Positions 1 through 20,674 are shown, counted from the first letter of the stretch. The stretch is DNA of 40,000 nucleotides from Anaeromyces robustus (GCA_002104895.1 MCFG01000375.1:1-40000), one strand, 5' to 3'. The notes: generated by a model from the letters alone, not told the origin. Numbers and translations are program-made.

Positions 1-131
1 TTGTTGGTACTGTTGGTACTGTTGATACTAATGCAAATATTGAAAGAACTGCTGAAAATAATACTACTACTACTCCTGCTACTGTTAATACTACTAATAA
101 TGATAATACAGATGTTAAAATGCCATTATAA
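1..131 (+). CDS. 3' end of an unidentified Thr/Asn-rich protein gene (partial)
   Basis: The frame beginning at base 3 is open from the window edge to a TAA at 129-131 and encodes about 42 residues: two VGT repeats, a polar stretch, a TTTTPATVNTTNN-like Thr/Asn-rich segment, and the end KMPL. The other two plus-strand frames give either a stop within 25 bases or a pure Leu/Ile read-out of the same repeats. The composition fits the low-complexity linker or stalk common at the ends of secreted and surface proteins in gut fungi. The 5' part lies outside the window, so no function can be assigned. It shows no resemblance to the tail of the LRR genes downstream. Confidence 0.6.
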   Translation, partial: VGTVGTVDTNANIERTAENNTTTTPATVNTTNNDNTDVKMPL

Positions 132-540
132 GTTTAATTAAATTTTCTTTATTAATTTTCTATATTATTGAATAATTCTTTTTTTTTTTTTTTTCTTTTT
201 TTTCTTTTTTTTTTTTTTTCTCGACTGTGAATAATGTTATTGTCATTATTTTATTTTTTTTTTTTTTTTCATTTGAAAAAAAAAAATTGAAAAGAAAAAA
301 AAAATTTTTTTAAAAACTTTTTTATATAGATTTTTTTATATATATCCTAATTTTTATTAATTTTTTATTGATTAAATATTAATTAATATATTAATAGAGT
401 ATATATTTTCTTTAATAAAAAGAATAGAGAAATATTTACTTTAAAAATTAATAAATATTAATAATATATATTGTTATTAATAATTATAAATAATTATAGT
501 TATTATAGGAGAAGAAGAAAAAAAAAAAAAAAAAAAAAAA
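132..540. other. AT-rich intergenic spacer
   Basis: Homopolymer T runs (about 180-270) followed by A/T-only sequence, ending in an A run at 517-541. I see no coding, RNA or repeat-family signal. It separates the partial gene at the left edge from the start of the duplicated LRR unit. Confidence 0.6.
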
Positions 541-1127
541 AAGATTAATCAATATTATGAATTTTAATTTTTCAAAAAATTTATATATCAAATATAAGAT
601 ATAATAAGAAAGAATAAAAAAAATGAATTTAAATAAATAAATATATATATATATAATTTTATTTATTTTAAATCATTTCATATAAAAATTGAAAATTAAA
701 TAATTAGTTTTGTATATTTTTATAAAAAAAAAATATAAAAATATAAAGATATAAATAAAGAATTCATAATAATAAAAAATATATATATATGAACCCTCTG
801 AAAAAAATAAATAAATAAATAAATAAAAGAAATTAAGAATAAAATAAATATTAAATAAACTTTAAATAAAATTAAGAAAAGGAAAAAAAAAACTATTATT
901 ATTTACTATAATTATATTTTAGTTCTTTTTTTTTTATTATTATTATTTTTTTCTATTATGTGTTTTTTTTTTTTTTGTTTATAATATTTTTTGTAATTAA
1001 TTTTTATTTTAAAGAACAAAATAAAATAAATAAAACTTTAAAGAATAAAAACTTTTAGAAAATTCTAAATTAAAAATATTAATAAATAAAGTTTATGTAA
1101 AGATAAAAAAATTAAAATAAATTTTAG

Positions 1128-1260
1128 CCTATATATATATGTATATAAAAAAACAAAATATGGAAATGTAGTTGTAGTCATAGTCATAATTATCACAATT
1201 TTATTTTTTTTAATATTCTATGTTGTACAAAATAAAAATAAAAATGATAAAAAACTTTAA
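1128..1260 (+). pseudogene. Possible remnant exon: membrane helix plus short basic/Asn tail
   Basis: After an acceptor-like TTTTAG at about 1122-1127, one frame stays open to TAA at 1258-1260. It reads as a short polar lead, a run of about 19 Val/Ile/Leu/Phe residues starting GNVVVVIVIII, then YVVQNKNKND and a Lys-rich end. That order (hydrophobic Val-rich helix, Tyr-Val, basic stop-transfer, Asn-rich tail) copies the membrane-exon plan of the LRR genes A and B. The corresponding place in unit 2 (about 7680-7760) keeps only part of it. It may be the fossil last exon of a further family member. AT-rich DNA yields hydrophobic frames by chance, so this is tentative. Confidence 0.25.
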
Positions 1261-2366
1261 ATTTTTATTTAAATTTTTTATTGTTTATATTAGGTTGAAA
1301 TATTTGGAAATATAAAGTGATAAATGTATTAAAATGCATTAAAAATGTAACTTAAATGTAATGTATTAAATTTAATATTAAAAAAAATTATATATTAATA
1401 AAGTTGATTAAATTATTAAAAAAAACTAAATGAATAATGAATGACTTTTAATCTATTGTTATAAAAAAAATTTTTTTTTATTCTTTATAATAAATTAATA
1501 AATTAAAAAAAATTAAAAAATTAATAAATTAATAAATTAATATATTAATATAAAAGGATGTCAAAACTTTTTTATTTATGAAACAAAACTTTAAAAAAAC
1601 CCTTTAATTTAAAAAAAAAAAAAAAAAACTCTAGAAAATTATTTATTTATTAAACTTTTATTCATTTATATATTTAATTAAATATATTAAATATATTAAA
1701 TTTATAATTATTCATTTATTTACTTAAATTCCATTCCAATTTCTAACAAAAAAAAAATAAAAAGGATATTTTAAATTTTTATTAGAAATAAAGTTTACAA
1801 TATAAAAAAGTAATAAATTAGTTTAATATAAATTTATAATACATTATATACAGTTATATATATTATATATAATTATGGTAATTAATTATTGATCATCTAT
1901 AAACTAAAAAAATAATAATTAATAGAATATTTAATATAAACAATTTATTTTATTTTATATTAATATAAAGATTTTTTTTTTATATTATTCCTTTAAAATA
2001 ATATAAAAAAATTATTTGAAATTTGATTTTAAATCAACGAAATCAAATATCTAAACAACATGAAATGAGAAATTAATAAGTTTTTTAATCATTTTTTTTT
2101 ATTTTTGGTTAAAAATCAAATAATTTAATATATAATTTATATATATATATAATATTAAATATATTTTAATAACAATATATAAAACAAAATTTTGAAATTA
2201 AAATAATTGATACCTATTTTAAAAAAAAAAACTATTATATTTTCATTTCTTTAAAAAAAAAAAGAAAGAAAGAACTAAAAAATATCAATTATTAAGAAAA
2301 AAAATTTTAATAGAAAAATTATTTATCATTTTAATATTTAGAAGAAAATAAAATAAAAATCATAAA

Positions 2367-5929
<3,563 letters not shown>

Positions 5930-6071
5930 ATTAATGAATAAGAAATTTAAACTGTAAAAAACCACTACATATACAATTTTTACAGTTTCCACTTTCATTA
6001 CTCCAACAATTATTTAATTCTACTGCAATTATAATTACAACTTCCATTATGATTGATAATATTGATTATAA

Positions 6072-6102
<31 letters not shown>

Positions 6103-6192
6103 AACAGAAAAAATGAAATTTAATAATGATAAATATTAATATTTTCAATCAATAATAAAATTCATTTTTTTTTTGAAAGAAAAAAAAAAAAA
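5930..6192. other. 3' flank of gene A
   Basis: AT-rich sequence with an AAT microsatellite (about 6069-6102), followed by an ~85 bp stretch (about 6103-6180) that is nearly identical to the sequence downstream of gene B at about 11644-11720. The first ~140 bases (5930-6068) have no counterpart after gene B. I see no separate gene. Confidence 0.6.
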
Positions 6193-6538
6193 AGATTAAT
6201 CAATATTGTGAATTTTAATTTTTCAAAAACTTTATATATCAAATATAAGATATAATAAGAAAGAATAAAAAAAATTAATTTAAATAAATATATATATATA
6301 ATTTTATTTATTTTAAATCATTTCATATAAAAATTAAAATTAAATAATTAGTTTTGTATATTTTTATAAAAAAAAAAATAAAAATATAAAAATATAAAGA
6401 TATAAATAAAAAATGTAATAGAACAAAATATATATATTATAAATATATATATGAACCCTCTGAAAAAAAATAAATAAATATATAAATAAATAAATAAATA
6501 AATAAATAAAAGAAATTAAAAATAAAATTAAGAAAAGG

Positions 6539-6575
<37 letters not shown>

Positions 6576-6609
6576 ATTATTATTTATTATAATTATATTT
6601 TAGTTATTT

Positions 6610-7500
6610 TTTTTTTCTTTAATTTAATTTATAAATTTTTGTTTTAATGGATTTATTCGTTGTTCATAATTAAAAAAAAAAAAAGATAAAAAAAAAAACA
6701 ATTTTTGAAAATTCAAGAAACTACTTAAAAAACTTAATCTAGAATTTCCTGTTGTTATCTGTAAAAAGACAACATATATTATTCAAAAAATTCAAAAAAT
6801 CAACCTCTCCAAGGAACATCAATACTGATAATACATTAGAATAGCCTAATAGGAGGGAGGTAAATACCGATCCTATTACCAACCCAAATTGGAATAGGAA
6901 AGATCAATTTTGTTTTAATTCTCTATGGTAGAATTAAGGAACTAGTATGAATGAATTTATTGTTTTTATATATAGATTACTATTTACTATACAACTTTAT
7001 ATTTTTTTTATACCTTCCAATATTAATTCATTTATTATCTATAATGTTAAACTGGTTTTTTTTTTATTTTTTTATTAGTATCATTTTTTTTTCTATTATG
7101 TGTTTTTTTTTTTTTAATGATTCATATATATTAATATTTAAATTCAATAAAGATGATATACAAATTGTGTGCTATAAATAAAAAACTTTTTATCGCAACC
7201 ATAAATTTATTTATTTATTTTTTATTTTTTTTTTTTATTTTTTTTATGGATTAAATAAATAATAATAATGTGAAAGGATATTATAATCCTAGTATATCTA
7301 TATATATCTATATAATTTCAAATATCTATTTATAACAATAAATTTATTCGCATTTTTTTTTTTTATTTATATTTTATATTTATATTTATTTTATATAATC
7401 GTAAATTCTACAGTACAAATAACAATAGGAATGAGTTAAATAAAATTAATATATATGTTAATATATATTAAATATATAAAAAAATAATTACTTCATATAT
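6610..7500. other. Unit-2-specific sequence of higher complexity
   Basis: Two blocks (about 6610-7075 and 7119-7500) sit between sequences that are almost adjacent in unit 1 (about 915-985). Block one contains an unusually G/C-containing 110 bp (about 6795-6905) with imperfect palindromes around CCTAATAGGAGGGAGG and GATCCTATTACC/GGAATAGGAAAGATC. A short open stretch lies at 6712-6828 (next entry). Block two contains a short frame ending NKDDIQIVCYK at 7181. Either unit 2 gained an insertion or unit 1 lost sequence. No terminal repeats or target-site duplication could be fixed by eye. Confidence 0.5.
6712..6828 (+). pseudogene. Short open stretch, possible coding relic
   Basis: A 38-codon frame ends in TGA at 6826-6828 and contains KLNLEFPVVICKKTTY followed by Gln/Lys-rich sequence. 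The mix of Cys, Pro, Glu, Val and Thr codons is unlike random A/T sequence. There is no start codon in a plausible place and no homologous frame in unit 1. I do not recognise the family; it could be the 3' end of a decayed mobile element or of a host gene. Confidence 0.25.
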
Positions 7501-8721
7501 TTTTGTTTATAATATTTTTGTAATGAATTTTTATTTTAAAGAACAAAATAAAATCAATAAAACTTTAAAGAATTAAAATTCTTAGAAAATTCTAAATTAA
7601 AAAAATTAAAATATTTAATTAAAAATATTAATAAATAAAGTTTATTTAAAGATAAAAAAATTAAAATAAATTTTAGCCTTTTATGTATATATATAAAAAA
7701 TAACAGAATATTGAAATGTTAGTCATAGTCATAATTATATTAATTATATTGAAATAAAAAAAATTTTTTTTATTTTTTATAATAAATTAATAAATTAAAA
7801 AAAATTAATAAATTAAAAAAAATTAATAAATTAAAAAAAATTAATAAATTAATATATTAATATAAAAGGATGTCAAAACTTTTTTATTTATGAAACAAAA
7901 CTTTAAAAAAACCTTTAAATTTAAAAAAAAAAAAAATAAATAAAAAACTCTAGAAAATTATTTATTTATTAAATTTTTATTCATTTATATATTTAATTAA
8001 ATATATTAAATATATTAAATATATAATTATTCATTTATTTACTTAAATTCCATTCCAATTTCTAAACGAAAAAGGATATTTTAAATTTTTACTAGAAATA
8101 AAGTTTACGATATAAAAAAGTAATAAATTAGTTTAATATAAATTTATAATACATTATATACAGTTATATATATTATATATAATTATTACAATTATGGTTA
8201 TTAATTATTGATCATCTATAAACTAAAAAAATAATAATTAATAGAATATTCAATATAAACAATTTATTTTATTTTATTTTATATTAATATAAAGATTTTT
8301 TTTTATATTATTCCTTTAAAATATTATAAAAAAAATTATACGAAATTTGATTTTAAATCAACGAAATCAAATCTAAACAACATGAAATGAAAAATCTTTA
8401 AAGTTTTTTAATCATTTTTTTTATTTTTGGTTAAAATTCAAATAATTTAATATATAATTTATTTATATATATATAATATTAAATATATTTTAATAACAAT
8501 ATATAAAACTAAATTTTGAAATTAAAATAATTGATAACAATTTTAAAAAAAAAAACAATTATTATATTTTCATTTCTTTAAAAAAAAAAAAAAAAAAAGA
8601 AGGAACTTAAAAATATCAATTATTAAGAAAAAAATTTTTAATAGAAAATTATTTATTATTTTAATATTTAGAAAAAAAAAAAATAAAATAAAATAAAATA
8701 AAATAAAATAAAAATAATAAA

Positions 8722-11472
<2,751 letters not shown>

Positions 11473-11597
11473 TCATCATAATAATAAATGATGATGATAA
11501 TAATAATAGTAATAATAATGATAAAGAACATTTACTATCATTAACAACATCTCTATCTACTACTAATAATAACGATAATAATAACAATAATAATAAC

Positions 11598-11646
<49 letters not shown>

Positions 11647-11738
11647 GAAAAAATGAAATTTAATAATGATAAATATTAATATTTTCAATCAATAATAAAA
11701 TCCATATTTTTTTTTTTTTTTTTTTGAAAAAAAAAAAA
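11473..11738 (+). other. Decayed remainder of the LRR tail and shared 3' flank
   Basis: Sequence after the stop of gene B still matches the coding tail of gene A: GATGATGATAATAATAATAG, then AATGATAAAGAACATTTA and the ACAACATCTC-CATCTACTACTAAT segment. At about 11570-11643 a continuous AAT array then joins directly to the shared 3' flank (ACAGAAAAAATGAAATTT). The region equal to gene A 5315-6068 is missing. Confidence 0.75.
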
Positions 11739-12086
11739 AAAAAAAAAAAACATGAATTTAAAAAACAATATAAAAAAATAATAATATAATAATCATAGAT
11801 TAAATAAGATTAAATTAAAAAAAAATAAATAAAGCAAAAGCAAAATAAACATAAAAATATAAATATATAATATATACAGAAAATATAATTTTTTTATTCT
11901 ATTCATTATATTATTTATATTAATCTTTTTAACATTACTATATATATATATTATTTAAAACAATATTTAAAAAAATAATAATTTTATAATAGATTAAAGA
12001 ATGAAATTATTATTAATTTTATAATAATGAAATATATACAATTAATAATATATAAACAAAAAAAACCATTAACTTTTATGAAAAAA

Positions 12087-12129
<43 letters not shown>

Positions 12130-12498
12130 ATTGTATAATTGTAAATATTTTAAAATACATATATAAAAAGAAAAATAAGCAAAGAAATTTACCCTCTATA
12201 TAGAAATATAGAATATTATAGAAGTTTTTTTTTTTATTTTAATATACATCTATGATGGAATAAATAAAATAAAATGAAAAATGAAAAAGAAAAAAAAAAT
12301 TCTATAAAAGTGTTTAATATAAATAATATTTGTAATTAAATACACTGTAAAAATATTTAATTTTATGATTTAAATAAATAAATCAATACTAAAAATAAAA
12401 AATTATAATTAAAACATATTTTATAAATATAATCAAATTTAAAAAAATTTTATGAATAAATAAAAACCTATAAAAATATTATTAAATTATTTATAAAA

Positions 12499-12535
<37 letters not shown>

Positions 12536-12659
12536 TATAAAATATTATGTTTATTAATGATGAAGTAATAAATATAAATATATAAAATAGAATTAAATAA
12601 ATTATTTCATTAAAGATATAGTATGTTTTATTATTCTAATATTAAATCATTATATAGGA

Positions 12660-12866
12660 ATGTCACTATCATTATTAGAAATATTTTGTCTTTTTATAAT
12701 ATCAGCATTGAAACTCATAGTTAGATTAGGAAACCTATTAATCATTAACATTAAACATAATTTTGTTATTTTTAATTTAACAATGAGGTTATACATTACT
12801 AAAAGAGGAATGAATGAAATAAGATTATTAGATTTAAATGATAAATGTATACATATAGATAAATAA
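12660..12866 (+). other. Ambiguous short open region, both strands
   Basis: The plus strand is open for 68 codons from ATG at 12660 and ends LLDLNDKCIHIDK. The minus strand is open for 79 codons over 12650-12889 and ends RQNISNNDSDIPI. Both use a broader amino-acid range than surrounding A/T noise, which suggests a small exon or an old gene fragment, but I cannot decide the strand. There are no recognisable motifs and no clear splice partners. Confidence 0.2.
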
Positions 12867-13431
12867 AAATATATAAAATAAACTAACATCTATAAATTAA
12901 TATAATCCTAATTATATATGTGTATGTATAGAGATTTGATAATATAATGCAATTTTATATGTATTATATTATATGTTTTATCAAGTTTTAATTTTTTATA
13001 TAAATATTACCATAACAAAATTATTATTACAAATGGAAATAAATTACCAATATTTAAATTACTATAAATAATAAATAATATATATATATTTTTTATAAAA
13101 ATTGACTTTTAATAAAGTTATGGAGATTACATTATTATTTAATTATTCATTAAAAATTAAAAAATATTTAAAATTTAACGTTCATAAATAATCTGTGACA
13201 ATGTGACTTAATAATAATAGAATAATATAAAAAAAAAATCCACAATATATTTTTATAATATTCTTATATATTAAATATTATATTCTATTAAATAATATAA
13301 TTTAAATTGTATACAAAATATAAATATATAAATATTAAAAAAATAATAATAAATAAAATTATTATTATATTTACATATACATTTGTATTATATTATACTA
13401 TATATTATATTATTAATATATATACAAATAT

Positions 13432-13499
<68 letters not shown>

Positions 13500-14663
13500 A
13501 TTTATTTATTTATAAAAGTTTTATTTATGTTTGAAAGCATAAAATCTAAACCATTTATTATAATTATTTTATTTTTTAAAAAAAATGAACTTTACATGTG
13601 ACTGATTCATCATTTATCAAACTGAAACGACATATAATATATGTATATATATAAATATATATATATTTCTATTTATGGGTTAGTTTACAATAAATATTGA
13701 CTCCCATTCAATTATTGAAATTATAGAATTTAATCACTATCCTCAATACCTATGAAACTTTAAAAATTAACAACATATTGCGGCTTAAATATGGGAATCT
13801 TTTTTTTTTTTTTTTGTTGTTGTTGACATATTATTGTATTAACTTGGCAAACGAAATAAATACTAACGTTAAAACTCAATTAATGAAAATTAGAAATTTT
13901 TATATATTTTTATTTATATGTTAATAAGGTAAAGCCTTAATATTACTAGGATAAAAACTGGTCGACGTTATTATGGTTACATAATATATTTTAAATTTTT
14001 TTGTTTTTTAAATTTTACAGTGTAATGTAACCAAAATAAGTTATAGTTATATATTAATTAATCAGTAGATATAAAAATATTTACATTTTTATTTTATAAT
14101 TCTTAAATTGACATATCATTAATAACAAAACTATTTATTTAATTCTTAAGTCATATTTAATTCAATAAATCATTTTTTCTTATTTATCTTAAATATATAT
14201 TATTATTTTAAAATTAAACAATTATAAAATAAATTTTCTATTATTAATATTATATTTTTTTAAAAATAATATTAAATCTATACAATTATTAATTATTATT
14301 ATAATCCCAAATACAACTTAATTATTTATTTAAATTAATAATAATAATAATAATATATTATTATTAAAAAAAATAGTTTTTTTTATAATTTGTAAATATT
14401 TATAATAATTCAAAGAAAAGCGAATTTTGAAATAATGATAATATAATGTAATAAAACAAAAATCTTAATTAATAATTAAAACGGAATACAAGATATTTTA
14501 TATTTTAGTAGTTTTTTTTTTATTAATTATATAAATATATTTATATATATTAATAATATTCAATATAAAAACGTAACCTTTTTTTTTACTTATAAATATA
14601 TATAATTAAATTATACATGAAACAATAATATAAATAATTAAAAAATACATTTTAATACTTATA

Positions 14664-14724
14664 AATTTTAATTTATCTATAAATTATAGTTAATAGGGTT
14701 ATAATTTATAGATAAATTAAAATT
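14664..14724. repeat. Perfect 25-bp inverted repeat (hairpin)
   Basis: The arms 14664-14688 and 14700-14724 are exact reverse complements, separated by an 11-base loop (GTTAATAGGGT). Pairing continues outward with a mismatch. A 25-bp perfect match is far beyond chance even at this base composition. Confidence 0.85.
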
Positions 14725-15730
14725 CATAATCAACATTAAATATATAAAAATTTACGTTTATTAAATAAAAAAAAAGGAAAAAGGAAAAAGGAAAAAAGAG
14801 TACTATTCATAAATCAATATCTAATATTATAGTTAAAAAATAACTATAATTTTAACTTTTTTTTTTTCAATATCCTAAAAAAAAGTTAAATATAATAATA
14901 TGTTATATGTTATTATTTAATATCAACAAAAAAAAATAAATAAATAAATAAAGTTTTATAGATTAAAAATAATATATAAAAAAACCTTTTATATAATATA
15001 TCAAAGGTTACATTTCTAATTTAATATGATCCTAAAATAAGTTAAAAACAATTATTTATATAAAGATTAATAATTTATTGGTTAAATAAATAAAAAATAT
15101 TAATAATTTTCTATATTTATTTTTTTTTTTTCAATATCAACATTGGTCTAATTAATAATTTTTTTTTTTTATTGTTACATTAAAACTTTAATACTTATTG
15201 TATTTTTTTTTTAAAGTTTAAATGGTTATAATGGATACAAAACAAAATAATAATAGTAAAATAATAATTTACAAAAAAAAAAAAAATATTATTAATTAAA
15301 ATTTTCCAATAGGTTAAAAAAAAAATCTTTTGTGATATATTATTAGAGTTTTTTTTTAAAAAAAATAAAATTTAAATAATTAAATAAAAATTAAATGAAC
15401 AAATAATTTGAATTGTAAAGATGTTTGGTATTACAAATATTTTTTATTCTTAAAATTATTGGTCATCAAATGTTTAAAACATTGTAAATAAATAAAAAAT
15501 AAAAAATAAACATAAAATGATTAAAAGTTCAATTCTATTATTTATCATATAATAATTTTTTTTTTTTTATTTTATTATAAAATACTTATATGATATACTA
15601 CACACATGGAATTTTTTTTACAAGAAAAAGAAATTAACCCTAAAACATGGAATTTTTAATACAATTCCATTGATAAATATATATTATTATATCTTTAATC
15701 TAAATATTATAAATCTTTATTCATTTCAAC

Positions 15731-15780
15731 TTAGTAATAAATAATTATTTATATATATTTATATAATTATTTATTACTAA
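15731..15780. repeat. Perfect 18-bp inverted repeat
   Basis: Arms TTAGTAATAAATAATTAT (15731-15748) and its exact complement (15763-15780), with a 14-base A/T loop. It may be a small foldback element or a solo terminal-repeat remnant. Confidence 0.75.
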
Positions 15781-16077
15781 CAAATTGTTCATTATTACTA
15801 ACTATATATTTTTAAAAATATTTAAAATATACCGTTAATAAATACATTTTAACATGATTTTTATTATTATATAATTAAATTATTTTATAATTAAAAATTT
15901 TCCGTGGAGAATTATTATTATCATATTAGTTTTTTTTTTTTTTAAAAAATAACCTTGTCTTTTAATTAATAATATTAATTTGAGGCGGTTATATTAAGTT
16001 TGGGATATTTTTTTTGCATGATTTAAACGTTTTTTTATTTCATTTATGTTAAATGTGTATTAATCATTATAGTTATT

Positions 16078-16112
16078 ATTAAAATAATATCATAAAATGA
16101 TATTATTTTAAT
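16078..16112. repeat. Perfect 16-bp inverted repeat
   Basis: Arms ATTAAAATAATATCAT (16078-16093) and its exact complement (16097-16112) around an AAA loop. There is no U-tract or gene end next to it, so a terminator role is unlikely. Confidence 0.7.
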
Positions 16113-16763
16113 GATGATAAGTTTACATGGTTACTATTATTAATATTTTAATTTATAATTATTATTATTATCATTGATTTCATTATAATATAATTGATGA
16201 TTACACTTAGTATTATTAATATCTACTTAGTATTATTAATAGTTTAATTATAATTATTTTATTAAAAATAAAGGAATTTAAGGATATGAACTGGATTACA
16301 AATCAAATTTTATTATAATAATAAAAAGTAAAAAAAAATTTTTTTTTATATATAATATATATTATATAATACTAATAAATAATGAATATTTAAAAATAAA
16401 TATCTTTAAAAATATATTAAAAAGTTTATTAAATAGAAAATAATTTATTTAATAAATAAATAAATAGATAGATAATAGATAAATAAATAAATAAATATAA
16501 ATAAATAAATGAATAAATAAATATTAATAAATAATTTAAAATAGCATGGTAAATTTATAAAAAAAATATTTCTTGTTATGTTTTAATAATAATTAAAGTT
16601 TATATATAAAAACATAAAAAAAATTTAATGAAATAATTAATTAATATTTAAAGTTTTTTTTAAAAGTTTATTTATTATAATTTTTTATTTGATAAAAAAA
16701 CTCTTTTTTTTTTTAATATAAATTTATGGTTTTTCAAAATAAGCCGCAGTTATTTTAAAATTT

Positions 16764-16794
<31 letters not shown>

Positions 16795-17352
16795 CCCAAA
16801 TCCAATAATAAAAATTAAAAATATAAAAATTAAAAATAAAATTAAATCATAAAACAATAGCATAATAAAAAAATCATGATTGGTTTTTTCCATTATCATT
16901 TTTTGTTAAATTAATTATATTTGTTTTATAATGCTAAAAAAGTGATAATTAAAAAAAAAACAAAAAAAATAAATAATAAATAAATAATAAATAAATAAAA
17001 AATAAACAATAAATTAAATTAAGGAAAAAAAAAATATAAAAGTCCAAACATTTCTCTTTAAAATTTTTTTTTCATCATAATCATTTTTATATTATATTTT
17101 TTTGATAAAAATATAAATTTTAAATATTTTTTTTTTGTAAAATATAAATATATAAAAGAGAATAAAAAAAATAAAAATAACTACTACTGGTTAATAATTA
17201 TTTTTATTTTAATAAAACTAAATATAAACATAAGCAATTGTAATTTATTTTTATTTTAAACTTGTAAACAATATTTTTTTAAATTTTTATATATAACAAA
17301 ACACATTTATTTTTTTTTATTTTATTAATTAGTTACTTTAAAAATAGTAAAA

Positions 17353-18924
<1,572 letters not shown>

Positions 18925-19799
18925 AGAAAAAAAGAAAAATTATAAATTCTTAAAAAATCTTAATTAAACAATAATTTATCTAAAAAATATATATATATTC
19001 AAAAAAAAAAATATATTTAATCTATAGATTTTTTTAGTAATAATAAAAATTTTTAGAAAGAATATGTTTTTAAGTTCTTTTTATTTTTTTTTAATATTGT
19101 AATATTTAAATAAATTAATAAATTAATATATGTAAAAAGTAATATACGAAAATAAAAAATAATAAAATTATTTTTTAAAAAAAAAAAAAAAGAAAAAATA
19201 CATTTATGATTGTGTATATAGTTCATATTATTATAATTATTTATTGTTAATATAATATACATTTTTTCTAACATTTTTTTTAATATTTTTTTTTTAAATT
19301 ACCTAAATTTTATTTTACATAAAAAATAACAATAATAAAAAAAAACTAATGTTTGGATATTTATTATAAAAATAAAATAATATAATATTATATAATATCA
19401 TTTTTTTAATTACAATTATATAATATTTTCTATTGTATTGATTTAATAATTATAATATGAAATTTTTTAAAGTTACCATATATGAAATAAGAGTAACTAA
19501 GTATATATAATTATAATTATTTAATTCTATATATATTTTTATTTTTTTTTTTTAAATTAGATTCATTTTTTATCATATGGAAAAAAATATTTATTATTTT
19601 CTATAATATACACTTTATTTATGTACTTTTTTTTTATATTCTATTTTTATATTATATTTAATTTTTTTATGAGTAACAAGATATACAGGAGTTAATCTTT
19701 CGTAATACTAACCCAGTTGATATATTATAATATTAAAAAAATAAATAAATGAAGATATTTACGTTAATTGTGTATTATCTAATCTATAAGAAATAGACA

Positions 19800-20115
19800 T
19801 CATTTTAATGGACTATCATAATAATTTTCATCTAAGAAATTCATACATTTATATCTATTTCATAAGTACCATTAACTTTAATTTACGTAGTTTATTTCAC
19901 AATTTTTTTTAAATTAATTCATTCATTTTCTGTCATTTCAAATGTACATTTATTTTTGATTCTATTATGATTTGATGTATTGAATTTTAAGTTTATCTCC
20001 ATGTAAAAATGATTTTGAGAGTTCCTCTTCATAGTTTAATAACTTTTTTAAATTTATTTTGTTTAATAATTTTAATAGAATATATATTTATTTCATTTAA
20101 TAAAAATATTTAATA
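19800..20115 (-). pseudogene. Decayed coding stretch of unknown family
   Basis: On the minus strand a frame of about 50 codons (about 20112 to 19965) contains LLNYEEELSKSFLHGDKLKI. Further protein-like fragments follow in other frames: NRIKNKCTFEMTENE, KVNGTYEIDINV and NFLDENYYDSPLK. The charged, varied composition contrasts with the hydrophobic noise that A/T spacers normally give. Several breaks interrupt the region, so it is probably a dead gene. I do not recognise the family. Confidence 0.4.
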
Positions 20116-20674
20116 AATAAAATAAATAATATATAGATAAGTAAATAAATAAATATTAGATATATTAATAATAATTTTTTTATTTTTAACAAAACAAATA
20201 AAAATAACGTGGTTTTTTAATTAAAATAATAGGTATATTATAATATTATATTATATATTATATTATATTACATATTACTCCTCAATGAAAAATTATTACT
20301 ACAATAAGAAATAATTTTTATTTCTAAATGTAGCAATATTAATATTATATTTTTATTTTTTTTATTAAATCTATAAAATATATAAAAATACACATTTCAT
20401 ATATATTTTTATAATAAGTATTAATATAAAGTATCTATGTAATATAAAGTTATTATTATTATACATAACATGAATATTGAAATACAATAAATATATAAAT
20501 TGTAACTATCTAAAAAAATTTTATTTTTTTTTTTTTTTTATTTTTATTTTTTTTTTTTTTTACATATTTTATAATAATTATTTATTATTATTATTATTAT
20601 TGTTTATATATATATCTGTGTGTGTATATTAATTTTTTTTTTTTTTTGTTTTTCAAATTGACATTAACAACTTG

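Larger units (their letters stand above)
11739..17352. other. 5.6 kb gene-poor region
   Basis: Nearly all A/T. It holds one short ambiguous open region (12660-12866), a moderately complex island at about 13540-14040 with short protein-like stretches but no continuous frame, a (TTTA)n array (13430-13497), a (GGAAAAA)n tract (about 14774-14797) and three perfect long hairpins listed separately. I found no tRNA-like T-arm motif with matching arms. The last ~300 bp are the likely GH5 promoter and leader; no convincing TATA element can be singled out in such AT-rich DNA. Confidence 0.5.

Noticed and set aside
6951-7181. 76-codon Phe/Leu/Ile frame
   Set aside because: The composition is typical of T-rich spacer. 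Only the last ~20 residues look protein-like, and there is no supporting context.
13307-13534. 75-codon frame ending in FIYL repeats
   Set aside because: It is produced by the (TTTA)n array and flanking A/T sequence.
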